A stretch of 64,000 nt of DNA from Streptomyces olivochromogenes (GTDB lineage: Bacteria; Actinomycetota; Actinomycetes; Streptomycetales; Streptomycetaceae), in the NCBI RefSeq assembly GCF_001514115.1, contig NZ_KQ948461.1, positions 186,001-250,000 of the forward strand, in the 5' to 3' direction. The notes below the pieces were generated by a model that saw nothing but the letters and a program-made list of their open reading frames with translations, was not told the DNA's origin and did no database searches. The first letter of the stretch is position 1. Each line of letters begins with the position of its first letter. The position numbers and the translations under genes are program-made. Shown piece by piece: positions 32,457 to 41,260 of this stretch.

Positions 32457-34727
32457 TTGCTCCCGCCCCACCGCACCTCGCACCGACGCAGATACACCGC
32501 GGCGTTGGCGCTCACCGCCGCCGGCACGCTGCTCGCCGCCGGTTTCCACACCGGCGTCGCGTCCGCGGCTCCCCGCGACCGCGGTCACGCGAAGATCGTC
32601 GCCACCCCCCGGGCCGCCGCGGCCCCGGCGAAACTCTCTCCCGCCGCGCACGCCGCGCTGCTCAAGAGCGCCACGGCCGCGGTCGGCGACACCGCGAAGA
32701 TCCTCGACCTCGGCTCCAAGGAGAAGCTGATCGTCAAGGACGTCTCGAAGGACGCCGACGGCACCACACACACCCGCTACGAGCGCACCTACGCCGGACT
32801 GCCGGTCCTCGGCGGCGACCTCGTCGTACACGTCAGGAACGGTCTGTCCACCGTGTCCGAGGCGAGCAAGGCCGACCTCAAGGTGCCGACCACCACCGCC
32901 CGCGTCACGTCCGCCACCGCCGCCCACAAGGCGCTCGCGGTCGCGAAGAAGGCCGACGCCACGCGTCCCGCGGTCGACGGCGCTCCCCGGCTCGTCGTCT
33001 GGGCCGCCGGCGCCGAGCCGGTGCTGGCCTGGGAGTCGGTGGTCGGCGGTACCCAGGACGACGGCACTCCGAGCGAACTCCATGTCATCACCGACGCCGG
33101 CTCGGGCAAGACCCTGTTCGACTTCCAGGCGGTGCGCACGGGCACGGGCACGGGCCAGTACAGCGGATCGGTTCCGCTCAGCACGACACCGTCCGGCTCC
33201 ACGTACCAGCTGGTGGACGGCGACCGCGCGGGTCACCGCACCTACGACCTGAACCAGGGCACCTCGGGCACCGGCACCCTCTTCACGGATGACAACGATG
33301 TCTGGGGAGACGGCACCCAGAGCGACCGGCAGACGGCCGGCGTGGACGTCGCCTTCGGAGCCGCGGCCACCTGGGACTACTACAAGGACGTCTTCGGCCG
33401 CAACGGCATCCGCAACGACGGCGTGGCCGCCTACAGCCGGGCGCACTACGGCAACGGCTACGTCAACGCCTTCTGGTCCGACAGTTGCTTCTGCATGACG
33501 TACGGGGACGGTGCGAGCAACACGCACCCGCTGACCGCCCTGGACGTCGCCGCGCACGAGATGAGCCACGGCGTGACCGCCGCCACCGCGGGCCTCACCT
33601 ACTCGGGTGAGTCCGGTGGCCTCAACGAGGCGACCTCGGACATCTTCGCCGCCGCGGTGGAGTTCCACGCCAACCTGTCCGCCGACGTCCCCGACTACCT
33701 GGTCGGCGAGAAGATCGACATCAACGGCAACGGCACCCCGCTGCGGTACATGGACAAGCCCTCCAAGGACGGGGCGTCCCGCGACAACTGGGACTCCTCG
33801 CTGGGCGGCCTCGACGTCCACTACTCCTCCGGACCGGCCAACCACTTCTTCTACCTGCTCTCCGAGGGCAGCGGTGCCAAGACCGTCAACGGGGTCTCGT
33901 ACGACAGCCCGACCTACGACGGCGTACCCGTGACCGGTATCGGCATCGAGAACGCCCAGCGGATCTGGTACCGGGCCCTGACCACCTACATGACCTCCAG
34001 CACCAACTACGCCGGAGCCCGCACCGCGACCCTCCAGGCCGCCGCCGACCTCTTCGGCGCGTACAGCGACACCTACCTCGCCGTCGCCGCCGCCTGGGCC
34101 GGGATCCATGTCGGCGACCGGATCGCGCTGGGTGTCAACGTGGCGCCGATCGACGACCAGACCAGTGGCGTCGGCCAGCAGGTCTCCCTCCAGGCCAGCG
34201 CCTACACCACCAACTCCGGCGCGAGCCTGACCTATGCGGCCACCGGCCTGCCGGACGGCCTGACGATCAGCGACACCGGCCTGATCTCGGGAGTTCCCAC
34301 CACCACCGGGACCAGCCCCGTGACCGTCACGGTCACCGACAGTACGGGAGCGTCCGTCTCGGTGGGCTTCACCTGGCGGGTGGCGAACATCTACGCCAAC
34401 AGCACGCGCGTGGACATCCCCGACGCCGGAGCCGCGGTCGAGTCTCCCATCACCGTCACCGGCCGGACCGGCAACGCCTCGGCCACCACCCAGGTCTACG
34501 TCAAGATCATCCACACCTACCGTGGTGACCTGACGGTCTCCCTGGTGGGCCCCGACGGCACCGTGTACTCGCTCCTGAACCACAGCGGCGGCAGCGCCGA
34601 CAACGTCGACCAGACCTTCACGGTCGACGCCTCCGCGCAACCCGTCAACGGCACCTGGAAACTGAGGGTCCAGGACACCGCCTCGATCGACGTCGGCTAC
34701 ATCCAGCAGTGGCAGCTCACCCCCTGA
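32457..34727 (+). CDS. Secreted M4 (thermolysin-type) metalloprotease with P-domain
   Basis: 756 residues. TTG start chosen because AAGGAG lies seven bases upstream. Signal peptide: RRRYTAALALTAAGTLLAAG then ASA-A. An FTP/PepSY propeptide (about 45-215) acts as chaperone and inhibitor. The M4 catalytic domain has the zinc motif DVAAHEMSHGVTAA, the distal ligand GGLNEATSDIF and the C-terminal HYSSGPANHFFYLLS with the active-site His. After it come a putative Ig-like (He_PIG) domain (NVAPIDDQTSGVGQQVSLQ, GVPTTTGTSPVTVTV) and a proprotein-convertase P-domain (VDIPDAGAAVESPITVTG, IHTYRGDLTVSLVGPDGT). It degrades extracellular protein and matures by autocatalysis. Confidence 0.95.
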   Translation: MLPPHRTSHRRRYTAALALTAAGTLLAAGFHTGVASAAPRDRGHAKIVATPRAAAAPAKLSPAAHAALLKSATAAVGDTAKILDLGSKEKLIVKDVSKDADGTTHTRYERTYAGLPVLGGDLVVHVRNGLSTVSEASKADLKVPTTTARVTSATAAHKALAVAKKADATRPAVDGAPRLVVWAAGAEPVLAWESVVGGTQDDGTPSELHVITDAGSGKTLFDFQAVRTGTGTGQYSGSVPLSTTPSGSTYQLVDGDRAGHRTYDLNQGTSGTGTLFTDDNDVWGDGTQSDRQTAGVDVAFGAAATWDYYKDVFGRNGIRNDGVAAYSRAHYGNGYVNAFWSDSCFCMTYGDGASNTHPLTALDVAAHEMSHGVTAATAGLTYSGESGGLNEATSDIFAAAVEFHANLSADVPDYLVGEKIDINGNGTPLRYMDKPSKDGASRDNWDSSLGGLDVHYSSGPANHFFYLLSEGSGAKTVNGVSYDSPTYDGVPVTGIGIENAQRIWYRALTTYMTSSTNYAGARTATLQAAADLFGAYSDTYLAVAAAWAGIHVGDRIALGVNVAPIDDQTSGVGQQVSLQASAYTTNSGASLTYAATGLPDGLTISDTGLISGVPTTTGTSPVTVTVTDSTGASVSVGFTWRVANIYANSTRVDIPDAGAAVESPITVTGRTGNASATTQVYVKIIHTYRGDLTVSLVGPDGTVYSLLNHSGGSADNVDQTFTVDASAQPVNGTWKLRVQDTASIDVGYIQQWQLTP

Positions 34728-34746
34728 CCTGTCCGCCCGCCGACCT

Positions 34747-34783
34747 CGCCCGTCCGGCCCGCCCCGCGCGGTCCGGGCGGGCG
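34747..34783. terminator. Hairpin between convergent protease and phosphatase genes
   Basis: CGCCCGTCCGG (34747-34757) pairs with CCGGGCGGGCG (34773-34783) through an 11-bp stem containing one G-T wobble; loop 15 bases. Confidence 0.6.
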
Positions 34784-34791
34784 AACCGTCC

Positions 34792-35898
34792 TCACCCCCG
34801 CTCGCCCCGGGCGCTGGGTGTGAGGACCAGCATCGTGACGTCGTCACGGACGGCGGTGCAGAACCGGAGGAGGTCCTCCCAGAGGCGGTCGGTGAGGTCG
34901 GCCGACCTCACCTGGGCCAACGTGGTCAGGCGCTCGGCCAGGGGATAGAAGGCGCCCGTCGCGTCCCGGGCCTCGGACACTCCGTCGGAGCCGAGGAACA
35001 GCCGGTCGCCGCGCTCCAGCGGGACGGTGCAGATCTGCGGCGGAGAGATGTCGAAGAACCCGAGACCGAGGGGGGCTCCTGGTTCGAGAACGAGCTCGAC
35101 GGCCTTGCCGTCGCGCAGCAGAAACGGATGCGGGTGTCCGCAGGACGTCACACGCACCTCGTCCGCGTCGGCCGAGAACTCCAGCAGCAGAGCGGTCGCG
35201 AACAGTTCGGCGTGTGCGGTTCGGGCCGAGTCCACGACGAGCCGGCGATCGAGGCGGGCCGCGGCCGACTTCAGGTCGCCCTGGTCGAGCACGGTCTCCC
35301 GGAACGCCCCGAGGAGGGAGGCGACGGTCGAGACGGCCGACAGCCCGTGCCCCTGCACATCGCCCATCACCGCCCGCACACCGTACGGGCCGGCGCGCAC
35401 GTCGAAGAAGTCGCCACCCACCAGTGTCTCGCGCTGCGCTGCCCGGTAGAACGTCGTGCAGCGCACCGGGCCGACGCGTTCGGGAAGCGGCGGCAGCACG
35501 GCGAGCTGGGCGGCCTCCGCGACGGTGCGCACCGTGACCAGATGGGCGTCGCGCCGACTGCGCACCAGGGAGATGGCGACGCTCAGGATCGCGACGAACG
35601 TGATGGTCAGCAGGTCGGTGTTGCCCGGATGGTTGAGCTGGAGCGGCGGTACGTACAGGAACACGATGACGACGGCGCCGAAGACGGCCGTCGCCACTGG
35701 TCCGTAGGAGAGCACGGCCAGCGACGGGATGGCGCCCAGCAGGAAGCCGATGTCCAAGGGGTAGCGACTCAGGAGTTCGGCGGTGCAGACCGCCACCAGC
35801 AGGGCGGGCGGCAGCACCCGCACCCAGCGCGGTGGTGGTGCTCCGCGCAGCCAGCCTTGGCTCTCCCGGCCGCTGTGCCGGTGGTCGGCCGTGCCCAT
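34792..35898 (-). CDS. Membrane-anchored PP2C/SpoIIE-type phosphatase
   Basis: 368 residues. The N-terminal 110 residues hold about four membrane helices (VLPPALLVAVCTAELL, IGFLLGAIPSLAVL, AVFGAVVIVFLYVPP, LLTITFVAILSVAISLV). The cytoplasmic SpoIIE-like PPM domain has GGDFFDVRAG, VMGDVQGHGLSA, LFLGSDGVSEA and AVRDDVTMLVL, which contain the metal-binding Asp residues. Such RsbU/SpoIIE phosphatases dephosphorylate anti-anti-sigma factors to free alternative sigma factors. A SigB-family sigma factor and an RsbA-like kinase lie 5-7 kb away, so a role in the same stress network is plausible but not shown. Confidence 0.92.
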   Translation of the reverse strand: MGTADHRHSGRESQGWLRGAPPPRWVRVLPPALLVAVCTAELLSRYPLDIGFLLGAIPSLAVLSYGPVATAVFGAVVIVFLYVPPLQLNHPGNTDLLTITFVAILSVAISLVRSRRDAHLVTVRTVAEAAQLAVLPPLPERVGPVRCTTFYRAAQRETLVGGDFFDVRAGPYGVRAVMGDVQGHGLSAVSTVASLLGAFRETVLDQGDLKSAAARLDRRLVVDSARTAHAELFATALLLEFSADADEVRVTSCGHPHPFLLRDGKAVELVLEPGAPLGLGFFDISPPQICTVPLERGDRLFLGSDGVSEARDATGAFYPLAERLTTLAQVRSADLTDRLWEDLLRFCTAVRDDVTMLVLTPSARGERG

Positions 35899-36026
35899 AG
35901 CACTCCTCCCTACCCCACCACGCTCCTCCTTCCGGCGGTCGGGCGCATCACGTCGGGCGCATCACGGTGGGCCGGGCGGGCCGCCGGACGCCGAGGATTT
36001 CCTTCTAACGCGCGGAGTCACGCGCG

Positions 36027-36072
36027 GAGAATTCCCGTGTTGGTTGAAAATCGCAATTCTCTGGGAATTCTC
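36027..36072. promoter_or_regulatory. Inverted repeat GAGAATTCCC ... GGGAATTCTC
   Basis: Ten-base arms at 36027-36036 and 36063-36072, each containing the palindrome GAATTC, lie in an AT-rich stretch 80-130 bp upstream of the PRC-barrel gene. Spacing of 26 bp between arms suggests two protein dimers or a looped site. Candidate control region. Confidence 0.45.
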
Positions 36073-36154
36073 TTCGGGAAAAAGAGTGTCGGCGCGCGCT
36101 GAACGGACACCCGGTGTTCTCAAGCGCACCGTGACATAGCTGGAGGATTTCTTC

Positions 36155-36502
36155 ATGTACGAGAATCTGTGGGCCTACACTCCGACCAGCGGCCACACGC
36201 CCGACTCGGATCTGACCGGGTACCGGGTGGAAGCGACCGATGGGCACATCGGGAAGGTCGACAAGCACTCCGACGAGGTCGGTTCCCAGTACATCGTGGT
36301 CGACACCGGCATCTGGATCTTCGGCAAGGAGGTCCTGCTGCCCGCCGGGACGATCACCACCATCACCCACGAGGACAAGACCGTCCACGTCGCCCGGACG
36401 AAGGACGAAATCAAGTCGGCACCGGAGTTCGACAAGGAGAAGCACCTCGGCGACCCGCATTACCGCGATCAGCTCGGCGGACACTACGGGTCCGGACACT
36501 GA
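36155..36502 (+). CDS. PRC-barrel domain protein
   Basis: 115 residues. MYENLWAYTPTSGHTPDSDL, GYRVEATDGHIGKVDKHSDE, YIVVDTGIWIFGKEVLLPAG and TITTITHEDKTVHVARTKDE form the PRC-barrel fold, ending in a His/Gly tail. PRC-barrels mediate protein contacts in photosynthetic centres, RimM and stress proteins; in Streptomyces small stand-alone members are often stress-induced. CTGGAGGATTTCTTC precedes the ATG. A paralogue with the same layout lies at 43033-43398 near the SigB gene; the two share VDTGxWxFGKxVLxP. Confidence 0.9.
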   Translation: MYENLWAYTPTSGHTPDSDLTGYRVEATDGHIGKVDKHSDEVGSQYIVVDTGIWIFGKEVLLPAGTITTITHEDKTVHVARTKDEIKSAPEFDKEKHLGDPHYRDQLGGHYGSGH

Positions 36503-36603
36503 ATCCGCCCCGTCCGCCGGTGCTGCCCCCTTTCGGGGGCGGTGCCGGCGTTTCCGCACCGGGCATCACCGCGACGACGGAGCCGCGGATCGAAGGAGGG
36601 TTC

Positions 36604-36904
36604 CCACGGTCGCCATCCGTGGTGGGCCGGATGTGCTGCTGGTCGGAGCCGGCCTCGCCCGTGCCCGCGACCTGACCCGGGCGGGACTCGGCGTCCGCGG
36701 TGTGCTCGGCGGTGGGTCGGCCTCGGCCTGGAACTCGCCGCGGCCGGCAACACCGAAGTCGTCCGGGGCAGGCAGCGCACCCTCAACTCGCGTGACCCGG
36801 ACGGTGCCGGTGGCGACCCTTCCGTGCGGCGGCCCGCGACGGACGACCAGTGGGCGATGGGACACTTCTCCACAGGCGGAGTCGGGACACGGGGAGAGCT
36901 GTGA
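36604..36904 (+). pseudogene. FAD/NAD(P)-dependent oxidoreductase remnant
   Basis: One frame reads VAIRGGPDVLLVGAGLARAR followed by DLTRAGLGVRGVLGGG, close to the N-terminal FAD motif of amine-oxidase-like proteins (GAGLAGLxAARxLxxAG) with two or three residues deleted. The match ends near 36710. A second frame then runs LGLELAAAGNTEVVRGRQRT to GGVGTRGEL, stopping at 36904. That stop overlaps the ATG of the hydrolase (TGATG), so an original upstream gene was probably coupled to it. Confidence 0.45.
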
Positions 36905-37638
36905 TGCGGGGCCGAACGCGGACAAGGACCTCTGGCGCACCGGCGCGTGGACCGGTCGGGGCCGGCACCGCCCTGGTGCCGGTCCGTCACTCGGAGGCGG
37001 TGCGCGCGGCCGTGCTCGTCCTGCACGGGGGCCGGGCCGACAGCCTGGCCCCCTCACGGCCCTGGAACGTGGCGGCGCTGCGGATGAGGCCCGTGGTCCG
37101 GGCCGTCGCCGCGGCCGTGCCGGACGACGCGGTCTTCCTCGGACAGGTGCGCTACCGCCTCCAGGGCTGGAACGGTTCACGGGCCGACCCCGTCGGTGAC
37201 GTCCAGCGGGCACTCGCGGAGCTCGCCCGCCTCGTCGGCGAGGTGCCGGTGATTCTCGTGGGTCATTCGATGGGCGGCCGGGCAGCTCTGCGCGTCGCGG
37301 CGGCGACACAGGTGGGGGGAGTGGTGGCGCTGGCGCCCTGGTGTCCTGAGGGCGAACCGGTGGCCCACCTCCAGGACAAGAAGGTGATCGCGCTCCACGG
37401 TGACCGCGACCGCGTCACCGATCCGTCGGAGTCGATCGCGTTCGTCCGCCGGGCCAGGGAGGCCGGCTCCCGCGCGGGTGTGCTGCTGGTCAAGGGCGGT
37501 GACCACGCCATGCTCCGACGGTACGGAACCTGGCACGGCGCCACGGGGGCGGCCGTCGCCGAACTGCTGCGGCCCACGGAGCCGCCCGGTGGACTGCTCG
37601 CCCGGGCGCTCTCGGAGGCCGACTCCGGCCTGCTCTGA
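36904..37638 (+). CDS. Alpha/beta hydrolase
   Basis: 244 residues. Seen: oxyanion segment VLVLHGGRADS, the nucleophile elbow VILVGHSMGGRAALRVAA (Ser in GHSMG), the acid in VIALHGDRDRVTDPSES and the catalytic His in LVKGGDHAMLRR. A dienelactone hydrolase/lysophospholipase-like cytoplasmic enzyme; substrate unknown. The ATG at 36904 follows GGGGAGAG and overlaps the stop of the preceding decayed frame. The first 40 residues are Arg/Thr-rich and poorly conserved in appearance; a later start is possible. Confidence 0.88.
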   Translation: MRGRTRTRTSGAPARGPVGAGTALVPVRHSEAVRAAVLVLHGGRADSLAPSRPWNVAALRMRPVVRAVAAAVPDDAVFLGQVRYRLQGWNGSRADPVGDVQRALAELARLVGEVPVILVGHSMGGRAALRVAAATQVGGVVALAPWCPEGEPVAHLQDKKVIALHGDRDRVTDPSESIAFVRRAREAGSRAGVLLVKGGDHAMLRRYGTWHGATGAAVAELLRPTEPPGGLLARALSEADSGLL

Positions 37639-37683
37639 CCGGACCTGCCCGGAATCCGCACATCGGGACCGGACCGGGACCCG

Positions 37684-37733
37684 CGACGCCGGGACCCGTC
37701 GGAGTTGTCGACGCCCGGACCTGTCGGAGTCGT
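37684..37733. repeat. Two 25-bp tandem repeats
   Basis: CGACGCCGGGACCCGTCGG-AGTTGT at 37684-37708 is repeated with four changes at 37709-37733, in the 512-bp gap between the hydrolase and the EF-G paralogue. Confidence 0.8.
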
Positions 37734-37877
37734 CAACTCCGGTACCGGGCGAGGCGCGAGGAGCGAAATTCCGGTGCGCCGACCGACGCGCGCTCCCTAC
37801 ACTCACCCCACAACGCGCGCTCACCGCACCTGCGGAACATCACGGCGCGCGTCCTGACGAGTGAGGGGAGCCGGGCC

Positions 37878-37994
37878 GTGCGTCACCGCACCGCTGTCGT
37901 CGTTCCCCCTTCGCGCTACGAGGTGATCCTCGTGTCTTCGGATTCCCGGTGCCGGCTGCGCGGCCGACACCGGTGGTCCGTGACGAACATCTGA
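37878..37994 (+). CDS. Possible 38-codon leader peptide upstream of the EF-G paralogue
   Basis: A GTG start with GAGGGGAG about nine bases upstream opens a frame MRHRTAVVVPPSRYEVILVS through SRCRLRGRHRWSVTNI to a TGA at 37992-37994. A -10-like TACACT lies at 37798-37803. The peptide is Arg-rich at its end and has no recognised homologue. It ends about 155 bp before the EF-G-like start. A leader role (translation sensing) is suggested only by position. Confidence 0.35.
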   Translation: MRHRTAVVVPPSRYEVILVSSDSRCRLRGRHRWSVTNI

Positions 37995-38150
37995 CCTCTC
38001 TCCGCCCGTCGCCGGGCAGATCGGCTCCGTACGCCCCCATGGGGATGCGCCGTGGCCAGAGGTCCCCGTACGGCCCGTGGCACGACCGCGGGCCGCTTCG
38101 TCCGGGAAATCGCGCCGCCCCATCCGGATCATTCCGAAAGGCCATGGGCC

Positions 38151-40250
38151 GTGCGTACCGACCTGCACCGTTACCTCGACACCCCGCTCGCCGCCGTCCG
38201 CAACCTGGGCATCCTCGCCCACGTCGACGCCGGGAAGACCACCCTCACCGAGCGGATCCTGTACCTCACCGGGACCACCCACAAGCGGGGTGAGGTCCAT
38301 GACGGCACCACCGTCACCGACTTCGACCCCCAGGAACGCGATCGTGGCATCACCATCTTCGCCGCGGCCGTGAGCTGTGCCTGGGACGCGCACCGGATCA
38401 ACCTGATCGACACCCCGGGCCACGTCGACTTCTCCGACGAGGTGGCGCGCTCCCTGCGGGTGCTCGACGGCGCCGTGGCGGTCTTCGACGCCGTCGCGGG
38501 AGTCGAACCGCAGAGCGAGGCGGTGTGGCGCCAGGCGGACCGGTACGGCGTGCCGAGGATCGCCTTCGTCAACAAGCTCGACCGTGCCGGTGCCGACCTC
38601 GACACCGCGGTCGAGTCGATCAGGGAGCGGCTGCATCCGGCCCCGCTGGTCGTCCAGTTGCCGATCGGATCGGAGGCCGGGTTCACCGGTGTGGTGGATC
38701 TGCCGCGCATGCGGTCACTGGTCTGGTCCGAAGGCCGCGAAACGGTCGAGGAAGGCCCGGTGCCCGAGGCACTGAGGGACGCCGCGGAAGGCCGCCGCCG
38801 ACAACTGGAGGAAGCGGTGGCGGAACTCCACCCCGGCGCGCTCGAGGAGTTCTGCGCGGAAGGGACGCTCTCCGCGCGGACCCTGACCGCCGCGCTGCGC
38901 GACCTGACCCGTTCCGGCGACGGCGTGGTGGTGCTGTGCGGCTCGGCCTACCGCAATCGCGGGATCGAGCCACTGCTCGATGCCGTGGTGGCCTATCTGC
39001 CGTCGCCGCTCGACGTGCCCGCGGTACGCGGCACCCGGGACGGTGGGGAACAGGAGCGGTTCGCCGACCCGGCGGCGCCGTTCGCGGCACTGGTGTTCAA
39101 GGTGAACGGGACCGCCACGGGGCGGCTGACGTACCTGCGTGTCTATTCGGGCACGATCGGGAAGGGAGAGACGGTGTGGGACTCGGGCACGGGGCGCACC
39201 GAGCGCGTCGGCCGGATCCTGCGGGTGCAGGCCGACCGCCACGCCCCACTGGAGCGGGCGGTGGCGGGCGACATCGTCGCGGTGGTCGGGCTGAAGTCGG
39301 CCCGCGCCGGGTCGACCCTGTGCGCCCCCGGGGCTCCGTTGGTTCTCGAACCGCCGACCGTCGCCGATCCGGTCGTCTCGGTGGCCGTCGAGGCCGTCGG
39401 CAGCGCTGAGGCGGAGCTGTTGGTGTCCGCGTTGACGCGCCTGGCCGAGGAGGATCCCTCGCTGGTCGTGCGCACCGACCCGGAGACCGGCCAGCTGGTC
39501 CTGTCGGGCATGGGCGAACTGCATCTGGAGGTGGCGGTGGAGAAGATCCGGCTCGCCCACGGACTGGACGTCCGGGTCGGCCGGCCGAGGGTGGCCTACC
39601 GGGAGACGGTCGTCCGGGGAGTGTCGGGGCTGGTCCACCGGCACGTCAAACAGGACGGCGGCGCCGGTGAGTTCGCCCATGTCGTGCTCGACGTGGAGCC
39701 GCTGGAGGACGTCCCGGACGAGGGCGGTGAGGGCGCGACGCGCTTCGAGTTCCGCTCGACCGTCGTCGGCGGACGGGTGCCACAGGAGTACGTCCGGGCG
39801 CTGGAGGCCGGGTGCCGTGACGCGCTGGCCGACGGGCCGCTCGGCGGGCACCTGGTCACCGGGGTGCGTGTCGTCCTCACCGATGGAGCGACCCATCCGA
39901 AGGACTCTTCGGAGCGGGCGTTCCGGACGGCCGGCCGGTTCGCGCTGCGGGAGGCACTGCGCGCCTGCGCGATGGTTCTCCTGGAACCGGTGGCGGACGT
40001 CACGGTCACCGTGCCGGACGACGCCGTGGGCGGGGTCCTCGGTGACCTGGCGGCGCGACGCGGGCAGGTCTCGGGCTCCGTCGCGCGGGCGGGCGTCGTG
40101 GTGATCACCGCGACCGTGCCGCTGGTCGAGCTGTTCGGCTATGCGACCCGGCTGCGCAGCCGGACCCGGGGCCGGGGAGTCTTCACCGCCCGGCCCGCCG
40201 GGTACGCCCCGACACCGAGCACGGCGTCGACCGGGACTGCGGCCCGGTGA
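38151..40250 (+). CDS. Elongation factor G paralogue (translational GTPase)
   Basis: 699 residues. GTPase motifs: NLGILAHVDAGKTTLTER (G1), DRGITIFAA (G2), LIDTPGHVDFS (G3), FVNKLDRAGAD (G4). EF-G domains II-V follow, with LSGMGELHLEVAVEKI, the domain IV segment VKQDGGAGEFAHVVLDVEPL, and GYATRLRSRTRGRG near the end. Divergence in domain IV and G1 AHVDAGKTT place it with EF-G2/FusB-like or ribosome-protection GTPases rather than the housekeeping FusA, which sits in the str operon. GTG 38151 has GAAAGG nine bases upstream; the frame is open further 5'. Role may be stress translation or antibiotic protection. A strong terminator follows. Confidence 0.88.
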   Translation: MRTDLHRYLDTPLAAVRNLGILAHVDAGKTTLTERILYLTGTTHKRGEVHDGTTVTDFDPQERDRGITIFAAAVSCAWDAHRINLIDTPGHVDFSDEVARSLRVLDGAVAVFDAVAGVEPQSEAVWRQADRYGVPRIAFVNKLDRAGADLDTAVESIRERLHPAPLVVQLPIGSEAGFTGVVDLPRMRSLVWSEGRETVEEGPVPEALRDAAEGRRRQLEEAVAELHPGALEEFCAEGTLSARTLTAALRDLTRSGDGVVVLCGSAYRNRGIEPLLDAVVAYLPSPLDVPAVRGTRDGGEQERFADPAAPFAALVFKVNGTATGRLTYLRVYSGTIGKGETVWDSGTGRTERVGRILRVQADRHAPLERAVAGDIVAVVGLKSARAGSTLCAPGAPLVLEPPTVADPVVSVAVEAVGSAEAELLVSALTRLAEEDPSLVVRTDPETGQLVLSGMGELHLEVAVEKIRLAHGLDVRVGRPRVAYRETVVRGVSGLVHRHVKQDGGAGEFAHVVLDVEPLEDVPDEGGEGATRFEFRSTVVGGRVPQEYVRALEAGCRDALADGPLGGHLVTGVRVVLTDGATHPKDSSERAFRTAGRFALREALRACAMVLLEPVADVTVTVPDDAVGGVLGDLAARRGQVSGSVARAGVVVITATVPLVELFGYATRLRSRTRGRGVFTARPAGYAPTPSTASTGTAAR

Positions 40251-40256
40251 CGCACA

Positions 40257-40290
40257 GGACGGTCCCGCCCGACTTCGGGCGGGACCGTCC
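40257..40290 (+). terminator. Strong intrinsic-type hairpin
   Basis: GGACGGTCCCGCCCG (40257-40271) and its exact complement (40276-40290) form a 15-bp stem with an ACTT loop, six bases after the EF-G-like stop and upstream of the convergent sigma-factor gene end. Confidence 0.88.
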
Positions 40291-40301
40291 CGCGGCGCCC
40301 C

Positions 40302-40349
40302 GGTCGAACACTGTCCTGTTCGAAGACTGTCCTGGTCGAACGCTGCCCG
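40302..40349. repeat. Three 16-bp imperfect tandem repeats
   Basis: GGTCGAACACTGTCCT, GTTCGAAGACTGTCCT and GGTCGAACGCTGCCCG follow each other between the terminator and the sigma-factor stop. Each carries TCGAA. No role is evident. Confidence 0.7.
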
Positions 40350-40378
40350 GGGCGGCTGCGTCGGACGACCGCGGCGCG

Positions 40379-41260
40379 TCAGGCGACCGCGGGGTCGAGC
40401 AGCCCGGTGCGAAGACGCTTGATGATGCGCGTGATCAGACGCGAGACGTGCATCTGCGAGATGCCGAGTTCCTCGCCGATCTGGGCCTGCGTGCGCTCCT
40501 CGACGAAACGCATGTGGATGATCCGGCGCTGACGTTCGTCCAGTTCGGCGATCAGCGGGGCCAGGGACTGGAAGTCCTCGACGAGTTCGAGCGAGGGATC
40601 GTCCTCGCCGATGAAGTCCGCGAGCACGGTGTCCCCGTCCGCGCCGTCGTCGGCCGTGAGCGCGGCGTCGAGAGACGAGGAGTTGTAGCCGTTGGAGGCC
40701 TTGCGCGCCTCGATGACCTCTTCCTCGGAGAGAGACATCAGCGCGGCCAGCTCACGCGTGGTCGGGGTGCGGCCGAGGCGGGTGCGCAGTTCCTCCGTCG
40801 CCTTGGCGAGTTCGATCCGCGCCTCCTGAAGACGGCGGGGCACGTGGACGGCCCAGCTGGTGTCGCGGAAGAAACGCTTGATCTCGCCGACGATGTACGG
40901 AACGGCGAAGGAGGTGAACTCGACCTCGCGGGTCAGCTCGAATCGGTCGATCGCCTTGATGAGCCCGATCGTGCCGACCTGGACGATGTCCTCCATCTCG
41001 TCCTGGTTGCGGCTGCGGAAGCGGGCCGCCGCGTACCGCACGAGGGAGAGGTTCATCTCTATGAGCGTGTTGCGGGCGTACTGGTAGTCGTGCGTGCCTT
41101 CCTCCAGCACGGCCAGCCGGTCGAAGAACTGACGCGACAACGCGCGCGCGTCCTTCGGGCTGATCTTCAGCGGCTCGTCGATCAGGGGGAGTACCTCCTC
41201 CTGCGCCGTCCCTGCCTGCTGTGCCGTGTTGGTTGCCTTCGCTGCCGTCACGGCTGCCAT
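40379..41260 (-). CDS. SigB/SigF-family RNA polymerase sigma factor
   Basis: 293 residues. Region 2 with NLSLVRYAAARFRSRNQDEM, EDIVQVGTIGLIKAIDRFEL and FTSFAVPYIVGEIKRFFRDT; region 3 with RRLQEARIELAKATEEL and ELAALMSLSEEEVIEA; region 4 helix-turn-helix QRRIIHMRFVEERTQAQIGE and LGISQMHVSRLITRIIKRL. Together these identify the SigB/F/G general-stress group. The N-terminal Ala/Thr-rich stretch is typical of Streptomyces members. ATG 41260 is chosen; GTG 41269 is an alternative. Such factors direct osmotic, oxidative and sporulation genes and are held by anti-sigma kinases; a candidate partner is divergent from it. Confidence 0.95.
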   Translation of the reverse strand: MAAVTAAKATNTAQQAGTAQEEVLPLIDEPLKISPKDARALSRQFFDRLAVLEEGTHDYQYARNTLIEMNLSLVRYAAARFRSRNQDEMEDIVQVGTIGLIKAIDRFELTREVEFTSFAVPYIVGEIKRFFRDTSWAVHVPRRLQEARIELAKATEELRTRLGRTPTTRELAALMSLSEEEVIEARKASNGYNSSSLDAALTADDGADGDTVLADFIGEDDPSLELVEDFQSLAPLIAELDERQRRIIHMRFVEERTQAQIGEELGISQMHVSRLITRIIKRLRTGLLDPAVA

